Shown in pieces: positions 11,467 to 21,059 of a DNA stretch of 64,000 bases. Within the stretch, counting starts at the first letter, position 1, and every line of letters begins with the position of its first letter. The notes under the pieces were generated by a model. That model did not search any database. It was not told where the DNA came from and saw only the letters and a program-made list of their open reading frames with translations. This DNA is from Parvularcula dongshanensis (lineage in GTDB: Bacteria; Pseudomonadota; Alphaproteobacteria; Caulobacterales; Parvularculaceae): the NCBI RefSeq assembly GCF_014199615.1, contig NZ_JACHOB010000005.1, positions 248,001 through 312,000 of the forward strand, given 5' to 3'. The position numbers and the translations under genes are program-made.

Positions 11467-11633
11467 GTAGGGTGGATAAAGCGAAGGGGATCCACCGTCG
11501 CGAAGCCCGAACCACCGAACCGCCCCCCCCGCCGGGGCGAGCACCCCGGGACGGCGACGCCCCCGGCGCGGGGCGTCACGCCCCTGCGGCGTGTGGCACC
11601 TGCGTAGATCCGCTTCGCTTGATCCATCCTACG
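11467..11633. repeat. MITE/REP-like element with about 30-bp terminal inverted repeats
   Basis: The left arm at 11467-11496 (TAGGGTGGATAAAGCGAAGG at its core) is the imperfect reverse complement of the right arm at 11604-11633 (GCTTCGCTTGATCCATCCTA at its core), with only about five differences over 30 bases. The 107 bases between are GC-rich and include a perfect 8-bp stem GACGCCCC/GGGGCGTC (11556-11577). The arm resembles the GTAGGGTGGATAAGCGAAGC-type repeats common in intergenic DNA of many proteobacteria. It has no coding capacity. It starts eleven bases after the stop of the GIY-YIG gene. Confidence 0.65.
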
Positions 11634-11742
11634 CGTGGTGGGCAGGGCCCAACTAGAAAAACTAACTATACTGTATGTGGAGATCACGGGCACGTTACCA
11701 TATACCTGTCCGCACCCACACTTTTGGAAAGGAGGTGATAAT

Positions 11743-11961
11743 ATGAACACGGAATATGCAACAAAGCTAGCTTCTACGGTTTCGCCGAGCTATCTAAGAG
11801 GCTGTCACGACGGTATCCGTCGAGCGTTGCAATGTGACTTGGATCCAGAATGTCAGGATCATTACGGCGTGCAGGAGTACGCTGACTGGTCCGAATGGCG
11901 AGACATTCTGGAAGCTGAGATGACATCGCGTAATATTTCCTTTGTACGGATAATTTTCTAA
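11743..11961 (+). CDS. Small protein of unknown function, 72 residues
   Basis: I do not recognise a family. The ORF is supported mainly by its translation signal: a near-perfect Shine-Dalgarno AAAGGAGGTGAT at 11728-11739 lies four bases before the ATG at 11743. The 72-residue product is acidic and aromatic in the middle, with two cysteines in a LQCDLDPECQDHYG segment that could bind metal or form a disulphide. A motif QEYADWSEWRDILEAE follows. Base composition is clearly lower in GC than the flanking core genes. A longer in-frame reading from 11635 would cross the repeat edge and lacks a ribosome-binding site. Confidence 0.55.
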   Translation: MNTEYATKLASTVSPSYLRGCHDGIRRALQCDLDPECQDHYGVQEYADWSEWRDILEAEMTSRNISFVRIIF

Positions 11962-11970
11962 ACAAGGGAC

Positions 11971-12258
11971 CTACAACACTGGTGGTTGCTCAGAAACGTC
12001 GTATCCGCGGTTCTGAGCTCCCAACTGATTTGCAGTATCCAATTCTACGGGAATACCCCGGATGGATGCGTTCCGCTCCTGGCGGGGTACCGGGTAAACC
12101 TCTACTTCGCGCGGCCGATAGATACGGGTCGCTGCGGCGTACTCGTCGCCGAGCCGGTCGTAACCCGCAGCCGTAAGATCGAGAGGACCGTCCGGTGCTT
12201 CCGCAAAGGCACTGATCATTGGAAATGCGTGCGGTGCGATTGGTTGATGACGCGGCAT
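11971..12258 (-). CDS. Small hypothetical protein, doubtful
   Basis: A 95-residue reading frame with plausible protein character: mixed charges, few arginine or proline runs, segments such as LTAAGYDRLGDEYAAAT and IRGIPVELDTANQLG. The frame stays open upstream for about 25 more codons without a start codon, which suggests either a wrong start choice or a gene that has lost its 5' end. The first ATG is at 12256-12258. No ribosome-binding site is obvious. A 116-residue frame on the opposite strand (11986-12336) looks less natural. I give this as a possible gene remnant. Confidence 0.3.
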   Translation of the reverse strand: MPRHQPIAPHAFPMISAFAEAPDGPLDLTAAGYDRLGDEYAAATRIYRPREVEVYPVPRQERNASIRGIPVELDTANQLGAQNRGYDVSEQPPVL

Positions 12259-12559
12259 GCCTACACGGCAGCACGCTCGCGACGCGACAAGAACGTAGGG
12301 CAGTTGCCCCGCATTGAAGCTAAAGCTGCCGCGTAAACGTTACGGGCAACCGCGTCGCTGCGTCCGCAGCCGTCGGAGCGTACGGTGGGAGCGGCACGTG
12401 GCTGCCTGCAACGTCGCACGGTCCCCATCGGCGTCAGGCACGGGCAGCCGCCCTACGGCGCAGGGCGTCCGTCTACTGCGAAGCGCAACACTCCCGCCGG
12501 AGCGAGCAATCCGCACGCAACGCCCGCGCTACGCACAGCGCTCGCCGAGCAGACACAAA
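12259..12559. other. Gene-free, arginine-codon-rich stretch
   Basis: The only long frame across this stretch on the plus strand is extremely rich in Arg, Ser and Pro and reads through the 3' end of the opposite-strand gene, so I treat it as non-coding. I see no terminator with a T-run and no clear repeat. Confidence 0.35.
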
Positions 12560-13090
12560 TTAAGGAGTGTGAGTAATAACCGTACGGAGAAAGAAAACAA
12601 TTTCCTGCTCCGCAGCGTGGCCAAATTTGCGCGCGGTGAAATCAGTATTGAAATCGAACATCGCTTTCCGTATACTGAGAGTATCAGCCTCGCGAATGAA
12701 TTCGGCAATCAATCCCCGTGGAATCTCCTCATGCGCTGAGATTTCGTCCGGTCGATACATTTTGCTACTGATCGTAAAATCTAAAGTAAACCAAGGTCCA
12801 TTCGGGGAGTCGTAAGCTTCAGGCTCTGCATAGATCCGCCCCCCACCGGAACCTTCTTCTAGCGCCGCACTACCGATACGGAAGAACAGAGCAACGGTAC
12901 CCTCAAGAGTTGCAACCTCTTCATCGTAATCGAAGCGATTAAATGCCGAGATAATCTTGTAATCCAAGACATTAGATTGATCAGATAACGCTTGTTTAAG
13001 ATGAGGTTGCTGCTGGGGAGGAGTTGAACAGCGCCAACCTGGTCTGATATCTAAGTACGCAAGTGCACTCTGTTTAAACTCTGCGCAATC
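12560..13090 (-). CDS. 3' part of a frameshifted membrane-protein gene
   Basis: This frame is open from 13090 down to the stop at 12560 and encodes about 176 residues. It picks up exactly where the upstream frame (13478-13089) ends, shifted by one base. The only start codon inside it is a TTG at 12967, with no good ribosome-binding site, so independent translation is unlikely. The product after the junction begins DCAEFKQSALAYLD and contains DYKIISAFNRFDYDEEVATL and FFRIGSAALEEG, a mixed alpha/beta soluble domain I do not recognise. Taken with the 5' part it would form the cytoplasmic C-terminal domain of a membrane-anchored protein of about 305 residues. Confidence 0.55.
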   Translation of the reverse strand, partial: DCAEFKQSALAYLDIRPGWRCSTPPQQQPHLKQALSDQSNVLDYKIISAFNRFDYDEEVATLEGTVALFFRIGSAALEEGSGGGRIYAEPEAYDSPNGPWFTLDFTISSKMYRPDEISAHEEIPRGLIAEFIREADTLSIRKAMFDFNTDFTARKFGHAAEQEIVFFLRTVITHTP

Positions 13091-13478
13091 AAAAAATCGA
13101 AACCATCATCTTATGCGCCGAGCGAGCAAGTACAGTCTCGTTCTTCTGACTAAACATATTCAACCAAGAAGACCATCGCTGAATCAAGTCAAATTTCGCA
13201 CCAGTCAATAAATACGATGATTGCGATTTGCTTTCAGCTGCGAGAGCTTTGATCTCCGCGCGCTGAAGTTCGAGCTCCTCTCTTTGCAGAAGAATAGTTG
13301 CGATAATCCATAAAAAAGAAAGTGATCCTGCGAACCCAGCAAGGAAGTCGCCAATTTCGTTGGCTGGCCGCGCCCACACGCAGCCACCCACGAAAATTGC
13401 GACCGCCCATAAAGCGACGGGCACGCTGATAACGGACGCCCAGAATACTGGCGAACGCCACCGCACCTTCCGTAGCAC
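13089..13478 (-). CDS. 5' part of frameshifted two-TM/coiled-coil membrane protein
   Basis: 129 residues to a TGA at 13089-13091. The protein starts from GTG at 13478 and has two membrane segments, about residues 11-33 and 45-64. A charged helix of coiled-coil type follows (LQREELELQRAEIKALAAE). This architecture is typical of small accessory membrane proteins seen in defence-like and phage-related islands, but I cannot name a family. The stop sits in the string ATT TTT TGA; a +1 shift there continues into the 12560-13090 frame. It begins 15 bases after the clpA stop on the same strand. Its lower GC differs from clpA. Confidence 0.55.
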   Translation of the reverse strand: MLRKVRWRSPVFWASVISVPVALWAVAIFVGGCVWARPANEIGDFLAGFAGSLSFLWIIATILLQREELELQRAEIKALAAESKSQSSYLLTGAKFDLIQRWSSWLNMFSQKNETVLARSAHKMMVSIF

Positions 13479-13493
13479 CTGCCTACAGTTACC

Positions 13494-15806
<2,313 letters not shown>

Positions 15807-15808
15807 GG

Positions 15809-16132
15809 TTATTCCTTCTCCATCGTGCACTGAAGCGGATGTTCGTTGCGCCGCGCGAGCTCCATCACCTGCGCGACTTTGGTCTCTGCGACCTCGTAGG
15901 TATAGACCCCGCAGATGCCGATGCCGGTCTGGTGGACGTGCAGCATGATGCGCGTCGCCTCCTCCCGGCCCTTCTGGAATACGGCCTCGAGCAGCCAGAC
16001 GACGAACTCCTGCGGGGTGTAGTCGTCGTTCAGCAGCAGAACCTTGTAGAGCGAGGGGCGCGCGACCTTGGGCGCCGTCTTGGTGATCGTGCCCACCCCT
16101 TCGCGTCGGTCGTCGTCTCTTTCGGTGCTCAT
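15809..16132 (-). CDS. clpS: ATP-dependent Clp protease adaptor ClpS
   Basis: Adaptor that binds N-terminal destabilising residues and hands substrates to ClpA. The 107-residue protein has a flexible N-terminal tail and the conserved core [20 protein letters not shown], then the [20 protein letters not shown] segment. It starts at ATG 16130-16132, and the upstream in-frame extension is a shadow of the next gene. It is two bases upstream of clpA and so co-transcribed. Confidence 0.97.
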   Translation of the reverse strand: MSTERDDDRREGVGTITKTAPKVARPSLYKVLLLNDDYTPQEFVVWLLEAVFQKGREEATRIMLHVHQTGIGICGVYTYEVAETKVAQVMELARRNEHPLQCTMEKE

Positions 16133-16280
16133 GGGTCCTTCAGGTCTTGCCAGGAGGGGTACGGAGAATGGCGAGGGCCGGAGCGGCCCCGTCCTTCGAT
16201 TATCTGGGCTTTTTGCGATGGGCCGCAACCGGGTGCGGCAGGACGTCGGACCCGCCATTTGGGGGCGGCGCCGCACCGCA

Positions 16281-16679
16281 TCAAGAACCCGCGCCTTCGA
16301 GGCGTTCGCGCAGGGCGTCCGACCAGCGTGCGAGACGCTTCGCGTTGACGCCGAAATCGCCCTTACCGATCCGCGATGCCGAGTAGAGGAGAAGCCGCGT
16401 CCCCTCCCCTTCCGCCACCGCCTTGGCGTGCACGTCGTCGGGGAAGCGAAAGAGCCTCGAGCGCTGCACGCATGCATGGGTCCCCGCCTCGGGATCGAAG
16501 TCGGCGACCGTCACGCGCGGCTCTGCGCGCGCGGCCGCGTCCCAGGCCGCGATCACCTCGCCCGGGGGGCGGACGAAGCGCAGGGCCCCCCGGTCCGCAG
16601 CGCCCGGCGTGTCGCCCGGGTCCGCGTACAGCGCCGTGTTAGGGGTTCGAGGACGCTGAAGGCTTGCGAAGTCAAACAT
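16281..16679 (-). CDS. DUF1499 domain protein
   Basis: A 132-residue protein with the hallmarks of the DUF1499 family: an N-terminal PNTALYADP segment, a central [28 protein letters not shown] stretch (read in parts), and a C-terminal [22 protein letters not shown] motif. Members are often predicted lipoproteins or membrane-associated; no signal peptide is visible here. The start ATG at 16677-16679 follows the sequence CAGGACTCACAC, without a strong ribosome-binding site. Function is unknown. It lies upstream of clpS in the same direction, separated by about 150 bases. Confidence 0.75.
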   Translation of the reverse strand: MFDFASLQRPRTPNTALYADPGDTPGAADRGALRFVRPPGEVIAAWDAAARAEPRVTVADFDPEAGTHACVQRSRLFRFPDDVHAKAVAEGEGTRLLLYSASRIGKGDFGVNAKRLARWSDALRERLEGAGS

Positions 16680-16814
16680 GTGTGAGTCCTGGCCACTCGC
16701 CGCCCTGCCGCCGTGTTTAGAGCACATTAACCCTTTCGAGGCGCGCGGCCAGAGCGCGGCGTGCCATTCGCCCCCGGCCCTTCCGGCCGGGCATATTTCA
16801 GGAGGAGAGAGACT

Positions 16815-17678
16815 ATGAAGACCTACGCACTCATCGCCGCCAGCACCTTGGCCCTCGTCGCCTGCGGCGGCACGGACGCGCAGCAGAACGCCGATGCCGA
16901 CATGTCGCCCGACCAGACGGTCGCCCAACGCGACCGCAGCGGGTCGCCGAACGACACCCTCTCCGACGACGCCACGGCGCTCGACGACCCCGTCCTGGCC
17001 CGCACCAACGCACGCGAACGCGCGGACAGCGTCTACGAAGTCGGCTCGGACGATCCGGCCTACGACGTCGCGGATTCCGAAGAGACCCAAGACCGCGGCA
17101 TGACGTCGGGCAGCTACACGAGCGACCTCGACCAGGACATGGACGTCGCGGCGGACGACCGCATGGGCATGGACGGCATGTCGATGGACGGTAGCCAGTC
17201 GGCTCAGAACCAGTCGGGCACCGATCAATCGGTCGCGCCGCGCAACGACGACCTCTCCGCGTCGGCGTACACGGCGAACAACACGGACGCCTACACGCAG
17301 GACGGCAACCTGATCACGGGCTCCGAGGCCGAGCGTCTTTCCGGCACCTACGCGGCAACGGTCCCGACCGGCGAAGGCGATGCGACCGAAGACGTCATCC
17401 TGTACATCCAGGGCGACGGCGACCAGGCGGTCGGCACCTTCAACGGCGAGCCGATCCAAGTCGCGGTCACGGGCGGCAACTTCACCTTCGACGCCCCCCT
17501 GCCCGGCGTCGAGTCCGAAGACATCATGACCTTCACCGGCACCTTCATGGACGGCGAGATCATGAACGGCGTGGTCGAGAGCCAAGGCGACGGCACGACG
17601 ATGGACTGGTCGGCCGAGCGCATGAGCGACGGCGAGATGATGGACGAGGCCGGCAGCACGGACGAGAGCGAGATGTAA
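16815..17678 (+). CDS. Acidic, Met/Asp-rich lipoprotein
   Basis: A 287-residue predicted lipoprotein: signal MKTYALIAASTLALVAC with the lipobox cysteine at residue 17, and a clear ribosome-binding site GGAGGAGAGA before ATG 16815. Residues about 20-190 are acidic, low-complexity and probably disordered, with a Met/Asp stretch (DRMGMDGMSMDG). Residues about 190-265 look like a compact beta domain (YIQGDGDQAVGTFNGEPI, then FTFDAPLPG). The tail is again Met/Asp/Glu-rich. No family is recognised. It is monocistronic, ended by a strong terminator. A role in metal binding or envelope stress is speculation. Confidence 0.75.
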   Translation: MKTYALIAASTLALVACGGTDAQQNADADMSPDQTVAQRDRSGSPNDTLSDDATALDDPVLARTNARERADSVYEVGSDDPAYDVADSEETQDRGMTSGSYTSDLDQDMDVAADDRMGMDGMSMDGSQSAQNQSGTDQSVAPRNDDLSASAYTANNTDAYTQDGNLITGSEAERLSGTYAATVPTGEGDATEDVILYIQGDGDQAVGTFNGEPIQVAVTGGNFTFDAPLPGVESEDIMTFTGTFMDGEIMNGVVESQGDGTTMDWSAERMSDGEMMDEAGSTDESEM

Positions 17679-17708
17679 GCGTTCGAAGCTAGACCGCTTC
17701 AAAGAGAG

Positions 17709-17732
17709 AGCCCCGCTTCGGCGGGGCTTTTT
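17709..17732 (+). terminator. Intrinsic terminator of the lipoprotein gene
   Basis: Perfect 8-bp stem AGCCCCGC/GCGGGGCT with a TTCG tetraloop followed by TTTTT, 30 bases after the stop codon. It is one of the clearest Rho-independent terminators in the window. Confidence 0.93.
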
Positions 17733-17919
17733 CGCGTTTGGGCACCGGCGCTTCCGCCCCGCCCCCCGCGAGCGCGACGAGGGCCTCGCAGCAGCGCCGT
17801 GACGCGACGCTCGCGCCTCGAACAGTCCGCCCGCGCTTGTGGGTTCATGGGACGATCAGGACGCCCTCGAGGGTTTTCGGACGGCGCCATGCGCGCCCAA
17901 CACCGACCCGTCGTCCGGT

Positions 17920-18258
17920 TCAGTCGGTCGGCGTCAAATCGCGGATCGGCGCGCAGACCTCCGGATGTCCCCCACAGCAGTCCTGAACGAGCACCCGGAT
18001 CAAGCCCGCCACCTCGTCGATCCGGACCCCGTAGATGAGGTTTCGACCGTCGCGTCGCCTGCCGATCAGGCCCGCGTGCTGCAAGACCGATAGGTGCGAG
18101 GACAGCGTGTTCTTCGCGACGCCGAGGCGTTCGCCTATCTGCCCGGCCGCCATGCCCGTCGGTCCGGCTTGGACGAGCATACGGAACACGGCGAGGCGTG
18201 TCGTCTGCGCGAGGGCGGAGAGCTGCTCGACGGTCTTCTCGGTATCGGCGCTGGACAT
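17920..18258 (-). CDS. arsR: ArsR-family metalloregulator
   Basis: A 112-residue winged-helix repressor of the ArsR/SmtB type. The recognition region is GERLGVAKNTLSSHLSVLQHAGLI, followed by the wing RRDGRNLIYGV. Three cysteines near the C-terminus (DCCGGHPEVC) are the likely arsenite or metal ligands; this position differs from the ELCVCDL ligand site of the plasmid-type ArsR, as in the C-terminal-ligand subgroup. It is divergent from acr3-arsC and the intergenic region contains a palindromic operator. It probably represses both itself and the arsenic operon. Confidence 0.88.
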   Translation of the reverse strand: MSSADTEKTVEQLSALAQTTRLAVFRMLVQAGPTGMAAGQIGERLGVAKNTLSSHLSVLQHAGLIGRRRDGRNLIYGVRIDEVAGLIRVLVQDCCGGHPEVCAPIRDLTPTD

Positions 18259-18303
18259 GCCCCCGCTTCGTATGCCGCCGGACGCCAGACCCGCAACATT
18301 TCA

Positions 18304-18327
18304 ATTGTTCCAAGACTGTTGAACAAT
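18304..18327. promoter_or_regulatory. Palindromic ArsR operator
   Basis: ATTGTTC at 18304-18310 is the perfect reverse complement of GAACAAT at 18321-18327; CAA and TTG inside extend the symmetry with one base offset. It lies between the divergent arsR and acr3 genes, about 40 bases before acr3, the usual place for an ArsR site. Confidence 0.7.
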
Positions 18328-18368
18328 AAGGTTCTCGCCCTAGGATGGGGTGTCCGAGAGGAAGGTCC

Positions 18369-19388
18369 ATGGGACGGTTCGAACGATATCTCAGTCTATG
18401 GGTGGGTGTGGCGATCGCCCTCGGGGTCGGCCTCGGGCAGCTTGTACCGGGCGTCTTCGAGGCGTTGGCGGCCTTGCAGATCGCGCAGGTGAACCTCGTC
18501 GTCGCAGTCCTGATCTGGGCGATGATCTACCCTGTCATGCTCGGCGTCGACTTCGGCGGCCTCAAACGCGTGAAGGACGAGCCGCGTGGGCTCTTCGTCA
18601 CCCTGGTGGTCAACTGGCTGGTCAAGCCCTTCTCGATGGCCGCGCTCGGCGTCCTCTTCTTCCGCTGGATCTTCGCAGGCGCGATCCCGCCGGAAGACGC
18701 CGAGGGATACATCGCCGGGCTTGTCCTTCTGGGCGCTGCGCCTTGCACGGCCATGGTCTTCGTCTGGTCGCAGCTGACCCGGGGCGATGCGAACTACACC
18801 CTCGCCCAAGTCAGCGTGAACGACGCAATCATGGTCTTCGCCTACGCGCCGATCGTCGCCTTCCTCCTGGGGGTCACCGACATTCCGGTACCGTGGAAGA
18901 CGTTAGTCCTCTCGGTTCTCCTCTACGTCGTCGTCCCCCTCATCGCCGGCATCGCGACGCGGCGCGCTCTGATCGAGCGTGGCACGCTCGGCACCTTCAC
19001 CGAACGCTCGAAGCCCGCCGGGCCTATCGGCCTCGTCCTCACCGTCCTGATCCTCTTCGGCTTTCAAGGCCAAGTGATCGTGGACCGCCCACTGGTCATC
19101 GCGATGATCGCGGTGCCGATCCTCATTCAGTCCTACGGCATCTTCGCGATCGCCTACGGCGCGGCCTTCGCGCTCAAAGTGCCGCACCGGATCGCCGCGC
19201 CCTGCGCGCTGATCGGTACGTCGAACTTCTTCGAGCTAGCGGTCGCCGTCGCGATCAGCCTCTACGGCCTCGCCTCGGCCGCGGCCCTCGCGACCGTCGT
19301 CGGCGTTCTGGTCGAGGTACCGGTCATGCTTTCGCTCGTCGCCTTCGCCAACCGCACGCGGGACCGGTTCGCGGGGCGCCCATCATGA
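18369..19388 (+). CDS. acr3: ACR3-family arsenite efflux transporter
   Basis: Inner-membrane arsenite exporter driven by the proton motive force. The 339-residue protein has about ten membrane segments and the conserved cysteine of the family in [15 protein letters not shown] (Cys126). I choose the ATG at 18369, preceded by GAGAGGAAGG, over the in-frame ATG at 18345, whose eight extra residues are not membrane-like. The last base pairs overlap the arsC start (ATGA), so translation is coupled. Regulated by the adjacent ArsR. Confidence 0.93.
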   Translation: MGRFERYLSLWVGVAIALGVGLGQLVPGVFEALAALQIAQVNLVVAVLIWAMIYPVMLGVDFGGLKRVKDEPRGLFVTLVVNWLVKPFSMAALGVLFFRWIFAGAIPPEDAEGYIAGLVLLGAAPCTAMVFVWSQLTRGDANYTLAQVSVNDAIMVFAYAPIVAFLLGVTDIPVPWKTLVLSVLLYVVVPLIAGIATRRALIERGTLGTFTERSKPAGPIGLVLTVLILFGFQGQVIVDRPLVIAMIAVPILIQSYGIFAIAYGAAFALKVPHRIAAPCALIGTSNFFELAVAVAISLYGLASAAALATVVGVLVEVPVMLSLVAFANRTRDRFAGRPS

Positions 19389-19822
19389 CGGTCACCATCT
19401 ACCACAACCCCAACTGCGGAACCTCACGCAACGCGCTCGCCATCGTCAGAGCGAGCGGCGACGCAGCGCGAGGGATCGAGGTCATCGAGTACCTGAAGAC
19501 GCCGCCCACCCGCGAGCGCCTGGCGCAACTCTACGCTGCCGCTGGCCTCAGTCCCCGGGAGGGTTTGCGAACCAAGGGCAACGAGGCGATCCTCGAAGCG
19601 GAGGGCCTCACCCTCGCAGATGCCGACCCTTCGTCCGATGCGGAGCGCGTCCTCGCCGCGATGACCCGACACCCGATCCTCATCAACCGGCCCCTCGTCG
19701 AAGGCCCGCGGGGCACCGTGCTCGCGAGGCCGAGCGAGCGCGTCGCCGAGGTTCTGAAGGCGCCGCCGACGGCGTGGACCAAGGAGGACGGCGAGACCGT
19801 CCGCCTCGGGACCGACGAGTAG
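19385..19822 (+). CDS. arsC: Arsenate reductase (glutaredoxin-type)
   Basis: Reduces arsenate to arsenite for export by ACR3, using glutathione/glutaredoxin. The 145-residue protein has the catalytic cysteine Cys11 in [10 protein letters not shown] and the arginine-bearing segments GLRTKGN and [10 protein letters not shown] that bind arsenate. The start overlaps the acr3 stop by four bases (ATGA). Confidence 0.95.
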   Translation: MTVTIYHNPNCGTSRNALAIVRASGDAARGIEVIEYLKTPPTRERLAQLYAAAGLSPREGLRTKGNEAILEAEGLTLADADPSSDAERVLAAMTRHPILINRPLVEGPRGTVLARPSERVAEVLKAPPTAWTKEDGETVRLGTDE

Positions 19823-20002
19823 AAGAAACCCCGTTTGTCGACGGTCGATCCGCGGGCCGTGAAGGTCGGTCGGGCCGCCGGACCGATCCTTCGCGCGGAT
19901 GCCCGCGACGGTTCATCGGCTGTCTTGCGCGCACAGGAACCCGCGGCCGACGAGGTCGCGGCCGAACCATCGCCGCGTCAGGCCGAGTGGCTTCGCGAGC
20001 TG

Positions 20003-20037
20003 CGCTTCCGACCACGGTTCGTTTACCTTCGGAAGCG
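20003..20037. promoter_or_regulatory. Inverted repeat ahead of the copper locus
   Basis: CGCTTCCGA (20003-20011) and TCGGAAGCG (20029-20037) are exact 9-bp inverted arms with a 17-base spacer, in the 248-base gap after arsC and 34 bases before the next start codon. It may be an operator or a hairpin; no T-run follows. I see no gene in the rest of the gap (19823-20070). Confidence 0.4.
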
Positions 20038-20070
20038 ACGTGTTCCCCTCGCCGCGCGAACGGGGGGAAG

Positions 20071-20523
20071 GTGACACTCGCACAGTACGTCCGCCGTCGT
20101 ACCGGCCTGCCGCTCGGCGCGAACGGCTCGCTCGAGGCCATGCTCGGCCGGGCGTTCGGCGCGCGCTCGTTCGCGGGCTTCTGGCGGTATTGGAACCCGA
20201 TCTTCGGCTACTACCTGCTCTACCGCGTCTATACGCCCACTTCGAAGGTCGTGCCGCGGCCAGTCGCCCTCGTCGTGACCTTCCTCGCCTGCGGGGCGCT
20301 GCACGACGCGGTGACTTTGGCGGTGCGCGGCTCGACCGCCTTCTTGTTCACGACGATCTTCGCGTTCTTCGCCGGCGGCGTCCTGCTCGGCGAGGCGGCG
20401 CGCCTCGACCTGTCGCGGGCGCCGCGTCCGGCCCGGGCGGCCATCCACCTCGCCTACCTGGCGTCCTGCATCCTCGCCGCCTACGCCCTTCGCGCGGCGG
20501 TTCCGGGCTGGCTGTCGCTTTGA
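20071..20523 (+). CDS. Small MBOAT-like membrane protein
   Basis: A 150-residue integral membrane protein with about four hydrophobic segments. FWRYWNPIFGYYLLYRVY and the later CGALHDAV resemble the FWRRW and (L/W)H motifs of membrane-bound O-acyltransferases, but the protein is only about a third of normal MBOAT length. The start is GTG at 20071 with the ribosome-binding site GGGGGAAG directly ahead. It begins a co-directional run with the next small protein and copA-copB, so a copper-linked promoter may drive it. The function is not known. Confidence 0.65.
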   Translation: MTLAQYVRRRTGLPLGANGSLEAMLGRAFGARSFAGFWRYWNPIFGYYLLYRVYTPTSKVVPRPVALVVTFLACGALHDAVTLAVRGSTAFLFTTIFAFFAGGVLLGEAARLDLSRAPRPARAAIHLAYLASCILAAYALRAAVPGWLSL

Positions 20524-20585
20524 CGCGGCAGAAGGAAGCGCCGGCTCGGCTTGCCTCCCGCCCTTCCGATCGCCACCTTCTCCGC

Positions 20586-20996
20586 GTGTCCGGCCTACGA
20601 TCCGCCCCCGCGCCTCTGCGCGCTTCGCTGACCGCGTTCCTCGCGGCCGTGCTGGTGGCGGCGGCGATCGTCTGCGCTTGCGCGCCGGGCGCCGGACGGG
20701 CTGCGCCGCCGCTTCACCAGGCGGCGCAGGGACACAGCCACCATGACATGGCCTCGGCCGAGCCCGTGGACGCGCCGGCCGAGCACTGCGCGCAGTGCCC
20801 CGACCGCGAAGTCCTGCTCGCCGCCGCCCCGGTCCTGCCGACGGCGAGCCTGCCCTCCCCCGTGTTCGGCGTGACGATCGCGCCGATCCTGCCGGTGCCT
20901 GCGGAGGCGGAAGCCGCCTCGGCGCGGGCACCGCCGCGCAGCCTCGGGCCGCCCGCGCGGACGCCGACGGCACGGTACGACGTCCTCCTGACCTGA
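20586..20996 (+). CDS. Small exported copper-locus protein (DUF2946-like)
   Basis: A 136-residue protein with an N-terminal hydrophobic segment (LTAFLAAVLVAAAIVCAC) and a periplasmic part containing HQAAQGHSHHDM and EHCAQCPD. Histidine- and CxxC-bearing short proteins of this kind commonly sit upstream of copA in proteobacterial copper loci. The start is GTG 20586; no ATG is available nearby. It is followed 63 bases later by copA. It may be a copper-binding or maturation factor, but that rests on context only. Confidence 0.55.
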   Translation: MSGLRSAPAPLRASLTAFLAAVLVAAAIVCACAPGAGRAAPPLHQAAQGHSHHDMASAEPVDAPAEHCAQCPDREVLLAAAPVLPTASLPSPVFGVTIAPILPVPAEAEAASARAPPRSLGPPARTPTARYDVLLT

Positions 20997-21059
20997 GGAG
21001 CGGCTCGCCGCCTCGATGAGGCGTGCCCGCCGCTGTTCCCTCTATCAGGAGAGATTACC

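Noticed and set aside
12314-12739. 141-codon plus-strand ORF
   Set aside because: Arg/Ser-rich and partly antisense to a better frame; no ribosome-binding site.
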